Part shown: one piece after another, positions 52,671 to 64,000 of the stretch
Numbering within the stretch: position 1 is the stretch's first letter
How the letters are laid out: each line of letters opens with the position of its first letter
Source of the DNA: CAZWSX01 sp964636985
Lineage (GTDB): Bacteria; Planctomycetota; Planctomycetia; Pirellulales; Pirellulaceae
NCBI GenBank assembly: GCA_964636985.1
Contig: CAZWSX010000007.1
Location: forward strand, 186,001-250,000
Direction: 5' to 3'
Length of the DNA: 64,000 bases
Notes under the pieces: generated by a model
Seen by the model: only the letters and a program-made list of their open reading frames with translations
The model's database searches: none
What the model was told of the DNA's origin: nothing
Translations under genes and position numbers: made by a program

Positions 52671-53993
52671 TTACTTTTCCGCCGAGAGGCTAGCGCGAAC
52701 AAGCTCTTTGTCATTGCGGGCAAAGATGCTCTTCATGGCAAACGCCGGGTGCGACCAGCAGACGCCACCCCGTTGCCGGAGTTGGTCGGTGGTGGGCTCG
52801 ATCACTTTCGCGCGGGAGAATTCTTCGAATCCAGACGGCGAGAGCTTGCCGATGAGCAGTTCACCTCGTTCGTTGAACAGCCAATCGCGGTCGCCTTGTT
52901 CCACGAAGTGGATCGTGCTCCAACGGCTCTTAGGCGTGGCCGTAAGATTTTCCCACAAGCGATGGCCCGTCTTCCCGTCCAGACAACGCAGTTCGCCATA
53001 GCTATCGACGCCATACACGTAGCCATCGCGAACGATCGGCGTGCTGATGATCGATTGCAGTGCGTCGGTATTGTTTTCACTTGGTCCCACGATATTCCAC
53101 AGCGTTTCGACCTTCGGTTCGTTGGGGTCGAATCGCAGCATCAGCGAGCCATCGTAGAACGACGTGAAGAAGAGCGTGTCGCCGCTCACGACTGGCGTGG
53201 CACAGCCAATCGGCATGTTCTTGGGTTTCCACAGAACGCTCCACAGGACCTTTCCGTCTTCGAGCTTGAGCCCCGAGACGCTTCCCCCCGTCCAAACGAC
53301 AACCACTTGCTGGTCACCTTGCTTGATGAGGATCGGCGCACTGTACTGGCCCGGTTCTTTGAGAGCTTTCCATTTTTCCTTGCCACTGGCCGTATCGAGC
53401 GAGACGATACACGCTCCATCGGCGCCGCTGATTTGCGCGATGATCTGATCGCCCACGACGAGCGGTGACGCAGACACACCCCAAATTGGCATTTCGATCC
53501 GGTAGTCGGTGCGAAGATCTCGCTTCCAGACCACGTCGCCTGTCTTGGCGTCGCAGCAATGCAGGTGTCCGGCGGAGCCTAACGCGTAGGCCTTGCCGTG
53601 GTCGACCGAAACCGAAGCGCGTGGGCCCGCAGGATAGCCGATGCCATCGTACGGAGCGTCGTATTCGACTTTCCAAACTGGCTTGCCCGTCTCAGCATCG
53701 AAGCACAAGATGCGTTCTTGTTCTTTACCGTCGGCCGTGTTGCGATCGGTCACGTAGACCAAGCCGTCAGCGACTGTCGGGCCGCTGTAGCCAGGGCCGA
53801 TGGGTACTTTCCACATCAGCGGAAGCTGTCCCTTGGGCAAACTTTCGACGATCCCCGTCTCGTGCCATCTGCCGTCGCGATCGATTCCGCGCCACTGGGG
53901 CCAGTCGTCGCCGATCGCGGACATGGCGGCCAAGCAAATTGCAGACACTAGAACTGCTGCCAGCCACGTCGTGACTTTTGTTTTTGCCAACAT
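52671..53993 (-). CDS. Exported PQQ-like beta-propeller protein
   Basis: This encodes 440 residues. A signal peptide (about 1-27, AVLVSAICLAAMSAIG) is followed by propeller units CFDAETGKPVWKVEYD, CCDAKTGDVVWKRDL, SLDTASGKEKWKAL and CLDGKTGHRLWENL. The opening WPQWRGIDRDGRW is the motif common to planctomycete outer-membrane assembly-like (BamB-type) propellers. It is probably periplasmic. The YkgJ-type gene follows directly. Divergent to the DUF1592-group gene. Confidence 0.87.
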   Translation of the reverse strand: MLAKTKVTTWLAAVLVSAICLAAMSAIGDDWPQWRGIDRDGRWHETGIVESLPKGQLPLMWKVPIGPGYSGPTVADGLVYVTDRNTADGKEQERILCFDAETGKPVWKVEYDAPYDGIGYPAGPRASVSVDHGKAYALGSAGHLHCCDAKTGDVVWKRDLRTDYRIEMPIWGVSASPLVVGDQIIAQISGADGACIVSLDTASGKEKWKALKEPGQYSAPILIKQGDQQVVVVWTGGSVSGLKLEDGKVLWSVLWKPKNMPIGCATPVVSGDTLFFTSFYDGSLMLRFDPNEPKVETLWNIVGPSENNTDALQSIISTPIVRDGYVYGVDSYGELRCLDGKTGHRLWENLTATPKSRWSTIHFVEQGDRDWLFNERGELLIGKLSPSGFEEFSRAKVIEPTTDQLRQRGGVCWSHPAFAMKSIFARNDKELVRASLSAEK

Positions 53994-54287
53994 GAGGGCG
54001 AATCCAGATCGTATGAACGTGAAGATCGTGCGAATTCAGGCGAACCATCCACCACCGATCTTCCTTCCGTTGGCCCGATGTGACAAGCGGACAGAGCGCC
54101 CACTCCGCTTCGCGCCCCTCAAATCCATTGATATCTGCCGCGGGATCAGTTAACGTCGAAGATATCGAACTCCTGCAAAGACAGGCCTCCCACGCACCCA
54201 GCGTCCCACCTTGGAGGTCTTACCCGCCTTACATCCGGCATCTGTTTCTGCGTAGCGGAAACGAGATGTGCTCCTTCGGGGAAATGA

Positions 54288-57239
54288 ATGAAACCGGTTT
54301 CCTTCTTTACGGTCCTTGTCTGCATGAGCGGCGCGGCTGTGCTGCCGGCCGATGAGCCCTCGTTCGAGCAGCACATCAAGCCGTTTCTCAATAAGTATTG
54401 CCACCGCTGCCACAATGCCGACGACATGCAGTCGGGCATTCGCGTCGATCAGCTTTCGGCCGAGATCGAAGACCGTCAGATTCCGTTGCTCAACGGAATG
54501 CAAAAACAAGTCGTTGACGGCGTCATGCCGCCCGAGGACGAACCGCAACCCACTGACGACGAGAAAAAACTTCTCGATGCCTGGATTGCTCGCGAAGTCC
54601 ACATCGCTCGTTCGAAAGTCCGTGCGAAGAACGGGATCGTCCGCCGGCTAACGGTAACGCAGTATCGCAACACGCTGCGCGACTTGCTCGGAATCATGGA
54701 GGACCTGACCGATTCGCTCCCGCCCGATGCAGTGTCGAAAGACGGTTTCACCAACAACGCGCAGGTGCTGGCCCTTTCTCCCTTACAAGTCGAGACCTAT
54801 TTCGACATCGCCGACAAGGCGTTGAGCCAGTGCATCGTTGACGAAGCGACCAAGCCAGAGGTGCAATGCTTCCGGATGGAGTTTGGCGCGGCCATCAATC
54901 CAACGCCGTGTCCCGATAATTTGATCCTGGGGGCCCTGAGCGAACTCCTGCCGAACACCGACTTCGTGGTCACCGAGCCCAAGCCGGAGAAGCCGTTCGA
55001 CTTTACGCACAAACCGATGCGCGTCCATTACGACTTCATCGAAGGCTACGCGGGCAACGATACCGTCCGCGCCTGGAGGAAGTACGACAGCATCTACCAC
55101 TCCGTCTTCGCATGTGTCCGCGGAACGCCGGGCTATCCCAAAGGACTCGCTTGGCAATCGGTTCCAGGTGGCATGCTGCTCAGGCCAGCGGTTCCTAGCC
55201 CGGAAATTTTCGGCGAATCCAACACCTACGGCCCGATGGCGAATTTCAAAATCTCGCTCCGCGAATTACCCGACGAGGGGAACTTTCGCGTTACCGTGCG
55301 AGCGGCCAAGTACAACGACGGTTTGCTATTAGACAAGGACGTGCCCGCGCTCGACTTGGGGGCAGCGACGGCGACGATTTCCGACTTGGCAAAGACGACG
55401 GAGGCAACCATCGCGCTGCCCGCGGACGGCATCTATCAAGTAGATGTCTGTGTCGCGCCCGGAAAGCCCCAGGCGTTCTCGTTGCAAATCGACGATCGCC
55501 ACTTCTCGGGGCAACTCGATGAGCCTCAAGAAGGGGCTGCCGATTTTGCCAAGGCCTTCCTGGTCGTCCGGTTGCCCAAAGGGGAACGCAAGATCAAAGT
55601 CGGCTATGGCGACGCTGCGCGGTTGAAGAGCCTCGCATTTCATCGATTGGCAGACGATCACGCCATGACGAAGCGCTTCACCGTCTTCGAGAAACGCGCT
55701 CCTACGCTGGGCGTTCACGTTGGTCTACGACGGGACTGCGGCAGCACTCTTACGCAAGTTGGCGAATCAATCAGCGTTCCCAACAGCGATCTGCAATCTT
55801 TCACTTTCACGGGCGCGATCAACGATTTTCCCGCGCCTGCGGTCGAGAAAGACAACGTCAATTACCTGGCGGGTATTCGTGAAATCGCCGTGCACAGTGA
55901 ATACACCGATGGCCGCGACATGCCGCGCCTGGTTGTTCGCTCGATCGAGTTCGAGGGGCCTCTTTACGAATCGTGGCCGCCTGAGACTCACCAGCGTATT
56001 TTTGTCGACTCGGCCCATCGCGATAATCCACCGGTGTACGCCAAAGAGATTCTGACGTCGTTTGCCACACGCGCCTTCCGTCGTCCGGCAACTGAGAACG
56101 AAGTCGAATCGCTCTTTCAAGTTTGGAAGGATTCGTACGAGTCGAGCCACAGCTTCAATCGCGGCATTCACGATGCTTTGCTCGTCGCTCTCACGTCGCC
56201 GCAGTTTTTGTTCTTGATTGAAAAGAGCGATTCGCCCGAAGGGGAGAATCTTGACTCACACGAATTGGCGTCGAAGCTGAGTTACTTTCTCTGGAACGCG
56301 CCGCCTGATGCTCGCCTGCTGGAACTCGCGGCTAAGAACGAACTGCACGGCGCGCTCGACAGTGAAATGGATCGCATGATGGGCGATCCGCGCTTTGGGC
56401 AGTTTCTGAGTGAGTTCACTTCACAGTGGCTTAACTTGGACAAGCTCGACGTCGTGGCGACCGACGCCAAGCGTTATCCCACGCTCACGCGCGATACCAA
56501 GTTGCAACTTCGGCAAGAGCCTGTTGAGTATCTGCGGCATGTGATCGAACGCAATTTGCCGGTGCGCGCCCTCGTGGAGTCCGATTTCCTAGTGGCGAAC
56601 GAGGCCGTCGCCAGTTACTACGGCTTGGCCGATCGGACGGAGAGCGGATTCAAGTTCGTCCCTGTTTCACACGACGGCACGAAGTTAGGTGGCGTTCTCA
56701 CGCAGGCAGGCATTTTGGCGGGGCTCTCCGATGGGCGCGAGTCGAACCCCGTCAAACGTGGAGCGTGGCTGGCTCGGAAAATTATTGCTGAGCCGCCCGA
56801 CGATCCGCCGCCGAATGTTCCGAAGCTGCCCGAAGACCCGGATGAAAAGGTGACGCTCCGCCAGAAACTCGAGATCCACCGCAACCAAAAGGGCTGCGCT
56901 AAATGCCATGGTGGAATCGACCCGTGGGGCCTGCCGCTGGAATCCTTCGACGCGGGGGGGCTGAAAAAGAAACACGACGTCGACGCCGCGTCGAAATTGC
57001 CGGACGGGACGGAGGTTCACGACCTAAACACCCTGAAAAAATACCTCGCCAACGACCGGATCGACCAGGTTGCTTTCAGCTTTTTGAAACACGTTTCGAC
57101 GTATGCGAGCGGCCGCAGCTTGACGTACAATGAGCTGCAAGACCTGCGTGAGCAGGCGAAGCAACTCCGACCAACCGACTACAAGACGAAGGACCTGATC
57201 CGTTTCGTCATCAAGAGCGACGTGTTCTTGAAGAAGTAG
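54288..57239 (+). CDS. DUF1587-1592-1588-1585 planctomycete cytochrome-type protein
   Basis: This encodes 983 residues. A signal peptide (about 1-22) precedes PSCyt1-like CHRCH (C38, C41, H42). The other domains follow in order: DUF1587 (VRRLTVTQYRNTLRDLLGI, about 120), DUF1595 (about 590-650), DUF1592 (LASKLSYFLWNAPPDARLLELA), DUF1588 (GILAGLSDGRESNPVKRGAWLA, then CAKCH at C870-H874) and DUF1585 (LIRFVIKSDVFLKK). It is exported and probably binds haem. In planctomycetes it is normally paired with a DUF1552 gene, which indeed follows after 36 bases. The reaction is not established. Confidence 0.93.
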   Translation: MKPVSFFTVLVCMSGAAVLPADEPSFEQHIKPFLNKYCHRCHNADDMQSGIRVDQLSAEIEDRQIPLLNGMQKQVVDGVMPPEDEPQPTDDEKKLLDAWIAREVHIARSKVRAKNGIVRRLTVTQYRNTLRDLLGIMEDLTDSLPPDAVSKDGFTNNAQVLALSPLQVETYFDIADKALSQCIVDEATKPEVQCFRMEFGAAINPTPCPDNLILGALSELLPNTDFVVTEPKPEKPFDFTHKPMRVHYDFIEGYAGNDTVRAWRKYDSIYHSVFACVRGTPGYPKGLAWQSVPGGMLLRPAVPSPEIFGESNTYGPMANFKISLRELPDEGNFRVTVRAAKYNDGLLLDKDVPALDLGAATATISDLAKTTEATIALPADGIYQVDVCVAPGKPQAFSLQIDDRHFSGQLDEPQEGAADFAKAFLVVRLPKGERKIKVGYGDAARLKSLAFHRLADDHAMTKRFTVFEKRAPTLGVHVGLRRDCGSTLTQVGESISVPNSDLQSFTFTGAINDFPAPAVEKDNVNYLAGIREIAVHSEYTDGRDMPRLVVRSIEFEGPLYESWPPETHQRIFVDSAHRDNPPVYAKEILTSFATRAFRRPATENEVESLFQVWKDSYESSHSFNRGIHDALLVALTSPQFLFLIEKSDSPEGENLDSHELASKLSYFLWNAPPDARLLELAAKNELHGALDSEMDRMMGDPRFGQFLSEFTSQWLNLDKLDVVATDAKRYPTLTRDTKLQLRQEPVEYLRHVIERNLPVRALVESDFLVANEAVASYYGLADRTESGFKFVPVSHDGTKLGGVLTQAGILAGLSDGRESNPVKRGAWLARKIIAEPPDDPPPNVPKLPEDPDEKVTLRQKLEIHRNQKGCAKCHGGIDPWGLPLESFDAGGLKKKHDVDAASKLPDGTEVHDLNTLKKYLANDRIDQVAFSFLKHVSTYASGRSLTYNELQDLREQAKQLRPTDYKTKDLIRFVIKSDVFLKK

Positions 57240-57275
57240 CCAGTTCCCGCCCCCCCGATTCTCGGATTCCCACCT

Positions 57276-58610
57276 ATGGCGCCTTCGTTCCGCCTCGATC
57301 GCCGCGCGGTTCTCAAAGGACTGGCCGGCGTTTCGCTGTCGCTCCCCGTGCTCGATGCCATGGGCGCGGAAGTCACCGATAGCCCGCCGCGCCGTTTTTG
57401 CGCGATGTACACGGCCAACGGGATGTCGCTCCCTAATCCGAAAAACGGGATCGACGACTGGAGTTGGTTTCCGCAAAAAGAAGGAAACGATTTCGAGTTC
57501 GGCAAATCGACCGAGCCACTCAAGGCGTTCCGCAGCAAGGTGAGCTTCGTCGGTGGACTGCACCATCCCAACGGCGTTAAAGCCGACCCACACATGTGCA
57601 GCGACATGTGGCTCACTGGCGCTCCGCTCCACAATCCCAAGCCGGGCATGTTTAACACGGTCGGCATCGACCAGGTCGTCGCCCAACACACCAAGCAATA
57701 TTGCCGGCAACCGTCGCTGGTCCTCTCGATCGATGCCGGCGTCGGTTTCCTCTCGCGAACGGGCACTATCTCCTACAACGTCGACGGTAAGCCGATCCCA
57801 GCCGAGAACAACCCTCGCCGTGTCTTCGATCGTCTCTTCCGCGGCGATCGGGCGTCGCTCGCGACGCAGCGCGAAGAACTCAAAAAGCGAATCAAGTTAG
57901 TCGATGCCGTTCTCGAAAGCTCCAAGGCTCTCAATCAGAAGCTAGGTCAATCCGACCGCGAGAAGATGGATCAGTACCTGACCTCGCTCAACGAAGTTGA
58001 AGCTCGCCTGACGGCGTCGGAAAAGTGGATCGATATCCCGCTCAAAGCGCAGGACTACTCGTATCTGAATCTCGATGCCGACAACGAAGGGGAACCGCGC
58101 GACTATTATCGCAACATGTTCGACCTGATCGCGCTCGCATTCGACGCGGACATTACGCGATCGGTCACGTTCATGCTCAATCGCGAAGACGGGATGGGCA
58201 TCAGCGATACTTTTCCGATCAAAATTGGCCTCGCACAAACGCACCACAATTTGTCGCACGCCGGCGACAAAGACGGGCAACTCAAGTTCGCCAAGTACGA
58301 TTTGTTCCTCAGCGAACAGGTCGCTCATTTCCTCGGTCGCTTGGAAGAGTTCAAGGACCAAAGTGGTTCTGTGCTGGATAATACGATTGTGCTGTTCGGA
58401 AGCGGCGCGAGCACGACCCACTGGCCCAAGAATCTTCCCACGATGCTCGCGGGCGGAGCGAACATGGGACTCAAGCACGGAACTTATTGGCGCGGCGAGG
58501 AGGGGCGAATGTCGAACATGTTCCTCAGCATCTTGCGATCCATGGAGATCGAAGAACCGTCGTTCGGCGATAGCACGGGAACACTTAACGCTCCGATCTT
58601 TTCCGTCTAG
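57276..58610 (+). CDS. DUF1552 exported protein, partner of the DUF1592-group gene
   Basis: This encodes 444 residues. A Tat-like start DRRAVLKGLAGVSLSLPVLD precedes FCAMYTANGMSLP, FVGGLHHPNG, VLSIDAGVGFL, QPARRVFDRLF-like segments and a C-terminal LFGSGASTTHWPKNLPTMLAGG, SNMFLSILRSMEIEEPSFGDSTGTL. DUF1552 is related in fold to DUF1501. The substrate is unknown. It begins 36 bases downstream of the DUF1592-group gene, the standard order. Confidence 0.92.
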   Translation: MAPSFRLDRRAVLKGLAGVSLSLPVLDAMGAEVTDSPPRRFCAMYTANGMSLPNPKNGIDDWSWFPQKEGNDFEFGKSTEPLKAFRSKVSFVGGLHHPNGVKADPHMCSDMWLTGAPLHNPKPGMFNTVGIDQVVAQHTKQYCRQPSLVLSIDAGVGFLSRTGTISYNVDGKPIPAENNPRRVFDRLFRGDRASLATQREELKKRIKLVDAVLESSKALNQKLGQSDREKMDQYLTSLNEVEARLTASEKWIDIPLKAQDYSYLNLDADNEGEPRDYYRNMFDLIALAFDADITRSVTFMLNREDGMGISDTFPIKIGLAQTHHNLSHAGDKDGQLKFAKYDLFLSEQVAHFLGRLEEFKDQSGSVLDNTIVLFGSGASTTHWPKNLPTMLAGGANMGLKHGTYWRGEEGRMSNMFLSILRSMEIEEPSFGDSTGTLNAPIFSV

Positions 58611-58634
58611 TGTGTCGTTTCATTTGCTTGGCCC

Positions 58635-58658
58635 GTAGCCGCGTTCGCCAGAACGCGG
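58635..58658 (+). repeat. REP-like element, family A, copy 3
   Basis: This is identical to copies at 15135 and 46886. It lies between the DUF1552 and DUF1553 genes, so it separates the two modules of this block. Confidence 0.85.
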
Positions 58659-58689
58659 TAGATACGCATCACCATTTTCCGAGTAGTCA

Positions 58690-61904
<3,215 letters not shown>

Positions 61905-61908
<4 letters not shown>

Positions 61909-63377
61909 TGCCTCATACGACAAATATCGCTGGCCGGCACTTGCTCGATCGTCGCAACTTCTTGCACGACACGGCGACTGCTTTGAGTGCCGTCGGCCTG
62001 ACCAGCTTGTTGCAGCAAGATCGCTTGCTCGCCGCTCCTTCGGCTAGTGGGCCGATCATCGATCCGGCTAAGCCTTTTGCTCCGCGCCCCAGTCATTTTC
62101 CCGCTAAGGCGAAGAACGTCGTTGTGATTTTCTGCGCGGGGGCTGTGAGCCAACTGGAGACTTGGGACTACAAGCCCGAACTGATCAAGTTCGACGACAA
62201 GCCTTTGCCCGGCGGGCCCGCCGTGACGTTCCAAGGTCCGGCAGGTAACCTCGCCAAGCCGCAGTACGAATTCCGCCAGCGCGGTGAAACCGGCAAGTGG
62301 GTCAGCGACATGATCCCCCACCTGGCCGAACTGACTGACGACATCGCTTTCATCCAGTCCCTCACCAGCAAGACCAACACGCACGGCCCGGCCGAGAATT
62401 TTCTCTCGACGGGGACGCCGCTGGATGGATTCCCGAGCCTCGGTTCGTGGCTGACGTATGCCCTGGGGAGCGAAAGCGAAAACTTGCCTGCGTACGTGGC
62501 GATTCCCGATCCGCGCGGCGTGCCGCAAAACGGTTCGAACAACTGGGGGCCGGGCTTCCTGCCTGCGGCGTTCCAAGGTACGCCCATCAGCGCGAAGGAG
62601 CCCATTCGCCATCTCACGGCACAGGGCGTTGGTGCGGAAACGAACGATGCCGCGCAGTCGTTGCTCCGTAAAATCAATCAGCGTCATCAGGAACTACATC
62701 CTGGTGACGGGAAACTTGCTGCGCGGATTGCCAGTTACGAACTCGCTGCGCGAATGCAATTGAGTGTGCCGGCGCTGCTCGATTTGAGTTCCGAACCCGC
62801 CCACTTGCTCAAGAGTTACGGCGCCGACGATGAATCCAATCCGACCAAGGCCGCCTTCGCGCGGAATTGCATCTTGGCTCGGCGGCTGATCGAACAAGGC
62901 GTTCGCTTCGTGCAACTCTTCAACGGCGCCTATGCCAGCGGCGGCGAACTCAACTGGGACGGGCACAGCAAGCTCCGCGAACAATACGACAAGCACGCGG
63001 CGATCCTCGATCAACCGGCCGCCGCGCTGATTCGCGACCTGAAGGCCCGCGGCTTGCTCTCCGAGACGCTCGTCGTGTGGTGCACCGAGTTCGGCCGCAT
63101 GCCCTTTTTCCAAAAAGGGGCGCAAGGGCGCGACCACAATCCCGACGGTTTCACCTGCTGGCTCACTGGTGCGGGCGTAAAACCGGGTGTCAGCCACGGC
63201 GTGACCGACGAACTGGGCGTCAAAGCCGTGCAGGATGTCCACCCCCTCTACGACTTCAACGCGACCATTTTGCACCTGCTAGGGCTCGATCACGAGCGCC
63301 TCACGTTCGAGCACAACGGCATTCAGCGCCGCCTCACGAATGTCGAGGGGAACGTCATCCACGAAGTCCTGGCGTAG
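61905..63377 (+). CDS. DUF1501 exported protein, third copy
   Basis: This encodes 490 residues. The Tat-like segment LLDRRNFLHDTATALSAVGL follows the N-terminus. Family blocks include VVVIFCAGAVSQLETWDYKP, SLGSWLTYALGSESENLPAYVAIPD, RNCILARRLIEQGVRFVQLFN, VVWCTEFGRMP and ATILHLLGLDHERLTFEHNG. ATG 61905 gives an ATGA overlap with the DUF1553 stop; ATG 61908 would give TGATG. Either way translation is coupled, more tightly than in the two other DUF1553/DUF1501 pairs. Confidence 0.93.
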
Positions 63378-63516
63378 CTTTCAGCCGAAATTAGGGCATA
63401 TTTGCCGCAGTGCGGTCTGGATACCGGTCTGATTGTCAGATAATCTAACGGCTCCCGACTAAGTTAGAATGGCGTACTCTCCCGACACCTGTATCCCTGC
63501 CGTCACTCATCGTTTC

Positions 63517-64000
63517 ATGACCTCGAGAAAACAAACCCTTCTGGTGCGAGTGGCCGCGGCGGCAATGTTGATTGCCGTGTGGAGCGGGCTGTCTGCTGCC
63601 GACGAGCGCGATGATTTCTTCGAAGCGAAGATCCGGCCGATCCTGGCCGAGACTTGTTTTCGCTGCCACGGCGGCGGAAAAGTGGGGGGATCGTTTCGCG
63701 TCGATTCGCGCGAAGGCTTGATGACCGGTGGCGACTCAGGCCCCGCGATTGTTCCGGGCAATCCCGAGGAAAGCCTGCTTGTCCAGGCGATCCGCCGCGA
63801 CGACGGTGTCTCGGCAATGCCTCCGGACCTCGACAAGACCCTTCGCCCCGATCAAGTGGCCGACTTTGCTGCGTGGATCAAAGGTGGCGCGCATTGGCCC
63901 GAAAAGACAACCAAGTTTGTTGCAACCAAGCACTGGGCATTCGAACCCATCGCCGATCCGCCTCTTCCCGAAGTGCATGACGCTGCCTGGCCGAAGAGCT
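63517..64000 (+). CDS. N-terminal part of a further PSCyt1 (probably DUF1549/DUF1553) protein
   Basis: The frame is open to the window's right edge. A signal peptide (about 1-28, ending GLSAADE) precedes the PSCyt1 domain with CFRCH (C47, C50, H51). The sequence RVDSREGLMTGGDSGPAIVPG and SAMPPDLDKTL resembles the N-terminus of the 10149 gene, so the missing part is probably DUF1549 and DUF1553. It lies 139 bases after the third DUF1501 gene. Confidence 0.85.
   Translation, partial: MTSRKQTLLVRVAAAAMLIAVWSGLSAADERDDFFEAKIRPILAETCFRCHGGGKVGGSFRVDSREGLMTGGDSGPAIVPGNPEESLLVQAIRRDDGVSAMPPDLDKTLRPDQVADFAAWIKGGAHWPEKTTKFVATKHWAFEPIADPPLPEVHDAAWPKS

Overview
The window looks like chromosome from a planctomycete, most likely a Pirellulales/Pirellulaceae-type bacterium. 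This rests on the density of protein families largely confined to the PVC group: DUF1501, DUF1549/DUF1553 (PSCyt/PSD), DUF1552, DUF1587/1592/1588/1585, the PVC-type CxxCH haem-binding dehydrogenase, DUF1559 prepilin-like proteins, PQQ-type propellers and a Ser/Thr kinase fused to a formylglycine-generating-enzyme-like domain. I saw no rRNA, tRNA, CRISPR array, insertion sequence or prophage.

Layout. 1-1.6 kb: tail of an unknown gene, an unknown membrane-anchored coiled-coil protein and an orphan addiction-module antitoxin. 1.6-7.9 kb (minus): a giant DUF4132 protein preceded by a 144-residue protein whose C-terminus resembles MoaD/ThiS (ubiquitin-like) and ends in Gly-Gly, followed by a small secreted protein. 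8.1-10 kb: SulP anion transporter. 10.1-19.9 kb: DUF1553, DUF1501 and TolB-like propeller, a lipoprotein, the PVC haem dehydrogenase and a membrane protein. 19.9-27.3 kb (minus): PQQ propeller, an unusual decapeptide-repeat protein, a carboxypeptidase-regulatory-like lipoprotein with a DUF1559 protein, an unknown protein and a large TPR-like protein. 27.4-32.1 kb (minus): a second DUF1553/DUF1501 pair. 32.3-35.4 kb (minus): XRE regulator with an ImmA-like peptidase, then an ABC transporter. 35.7-37.9 kb: ispF and cysS. 37.9-41.2 kb (minus): kinase-FGE fusion and an ECF sigma factor. 41.4-46.9 kb: an RNA-repair operon (SEC-C protein, small polynucleotide-kinase-like protein, Thg1-like 3'-5' polymerase, Hen1, Pnkp). 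47.2-50.6 kb: tadA-tadB-tadC. 50.8-54 kb (minus): PDZ protein, YkgJ-type cysteine-cluster protein, PQQ propeller. 54.3-64 kb: DUF1592-group with DUF1552, DUF1553 with DUF1501, and the start of another PSCyt1 protein that runs off the window.

How the genes work together. The Thg1/Hen1/Pnkp operon is the clearest coherent system. Pnkp heals and seals broken RNA, Hen1 caps the repaired 3' end by 2'-O-methylation, and a Thg1-like enzyme could replace lost 5' nucleotides. The three haem-protein/DUF1501-type blocks probably encode exported proteins; their biochemical role is not established.

Beyond the genes, short palindromes headed by GTAG or GTGG recur between genes in at least three families. 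Stem changes are compensatory, the TAG of GTAG twice serves as a stop codon, and one inverted pair resembles a REPIN. These look like REP elements, which are mobilised or maintained by RAYT transposases in other bacteria. No RAYT gene lies in this window.
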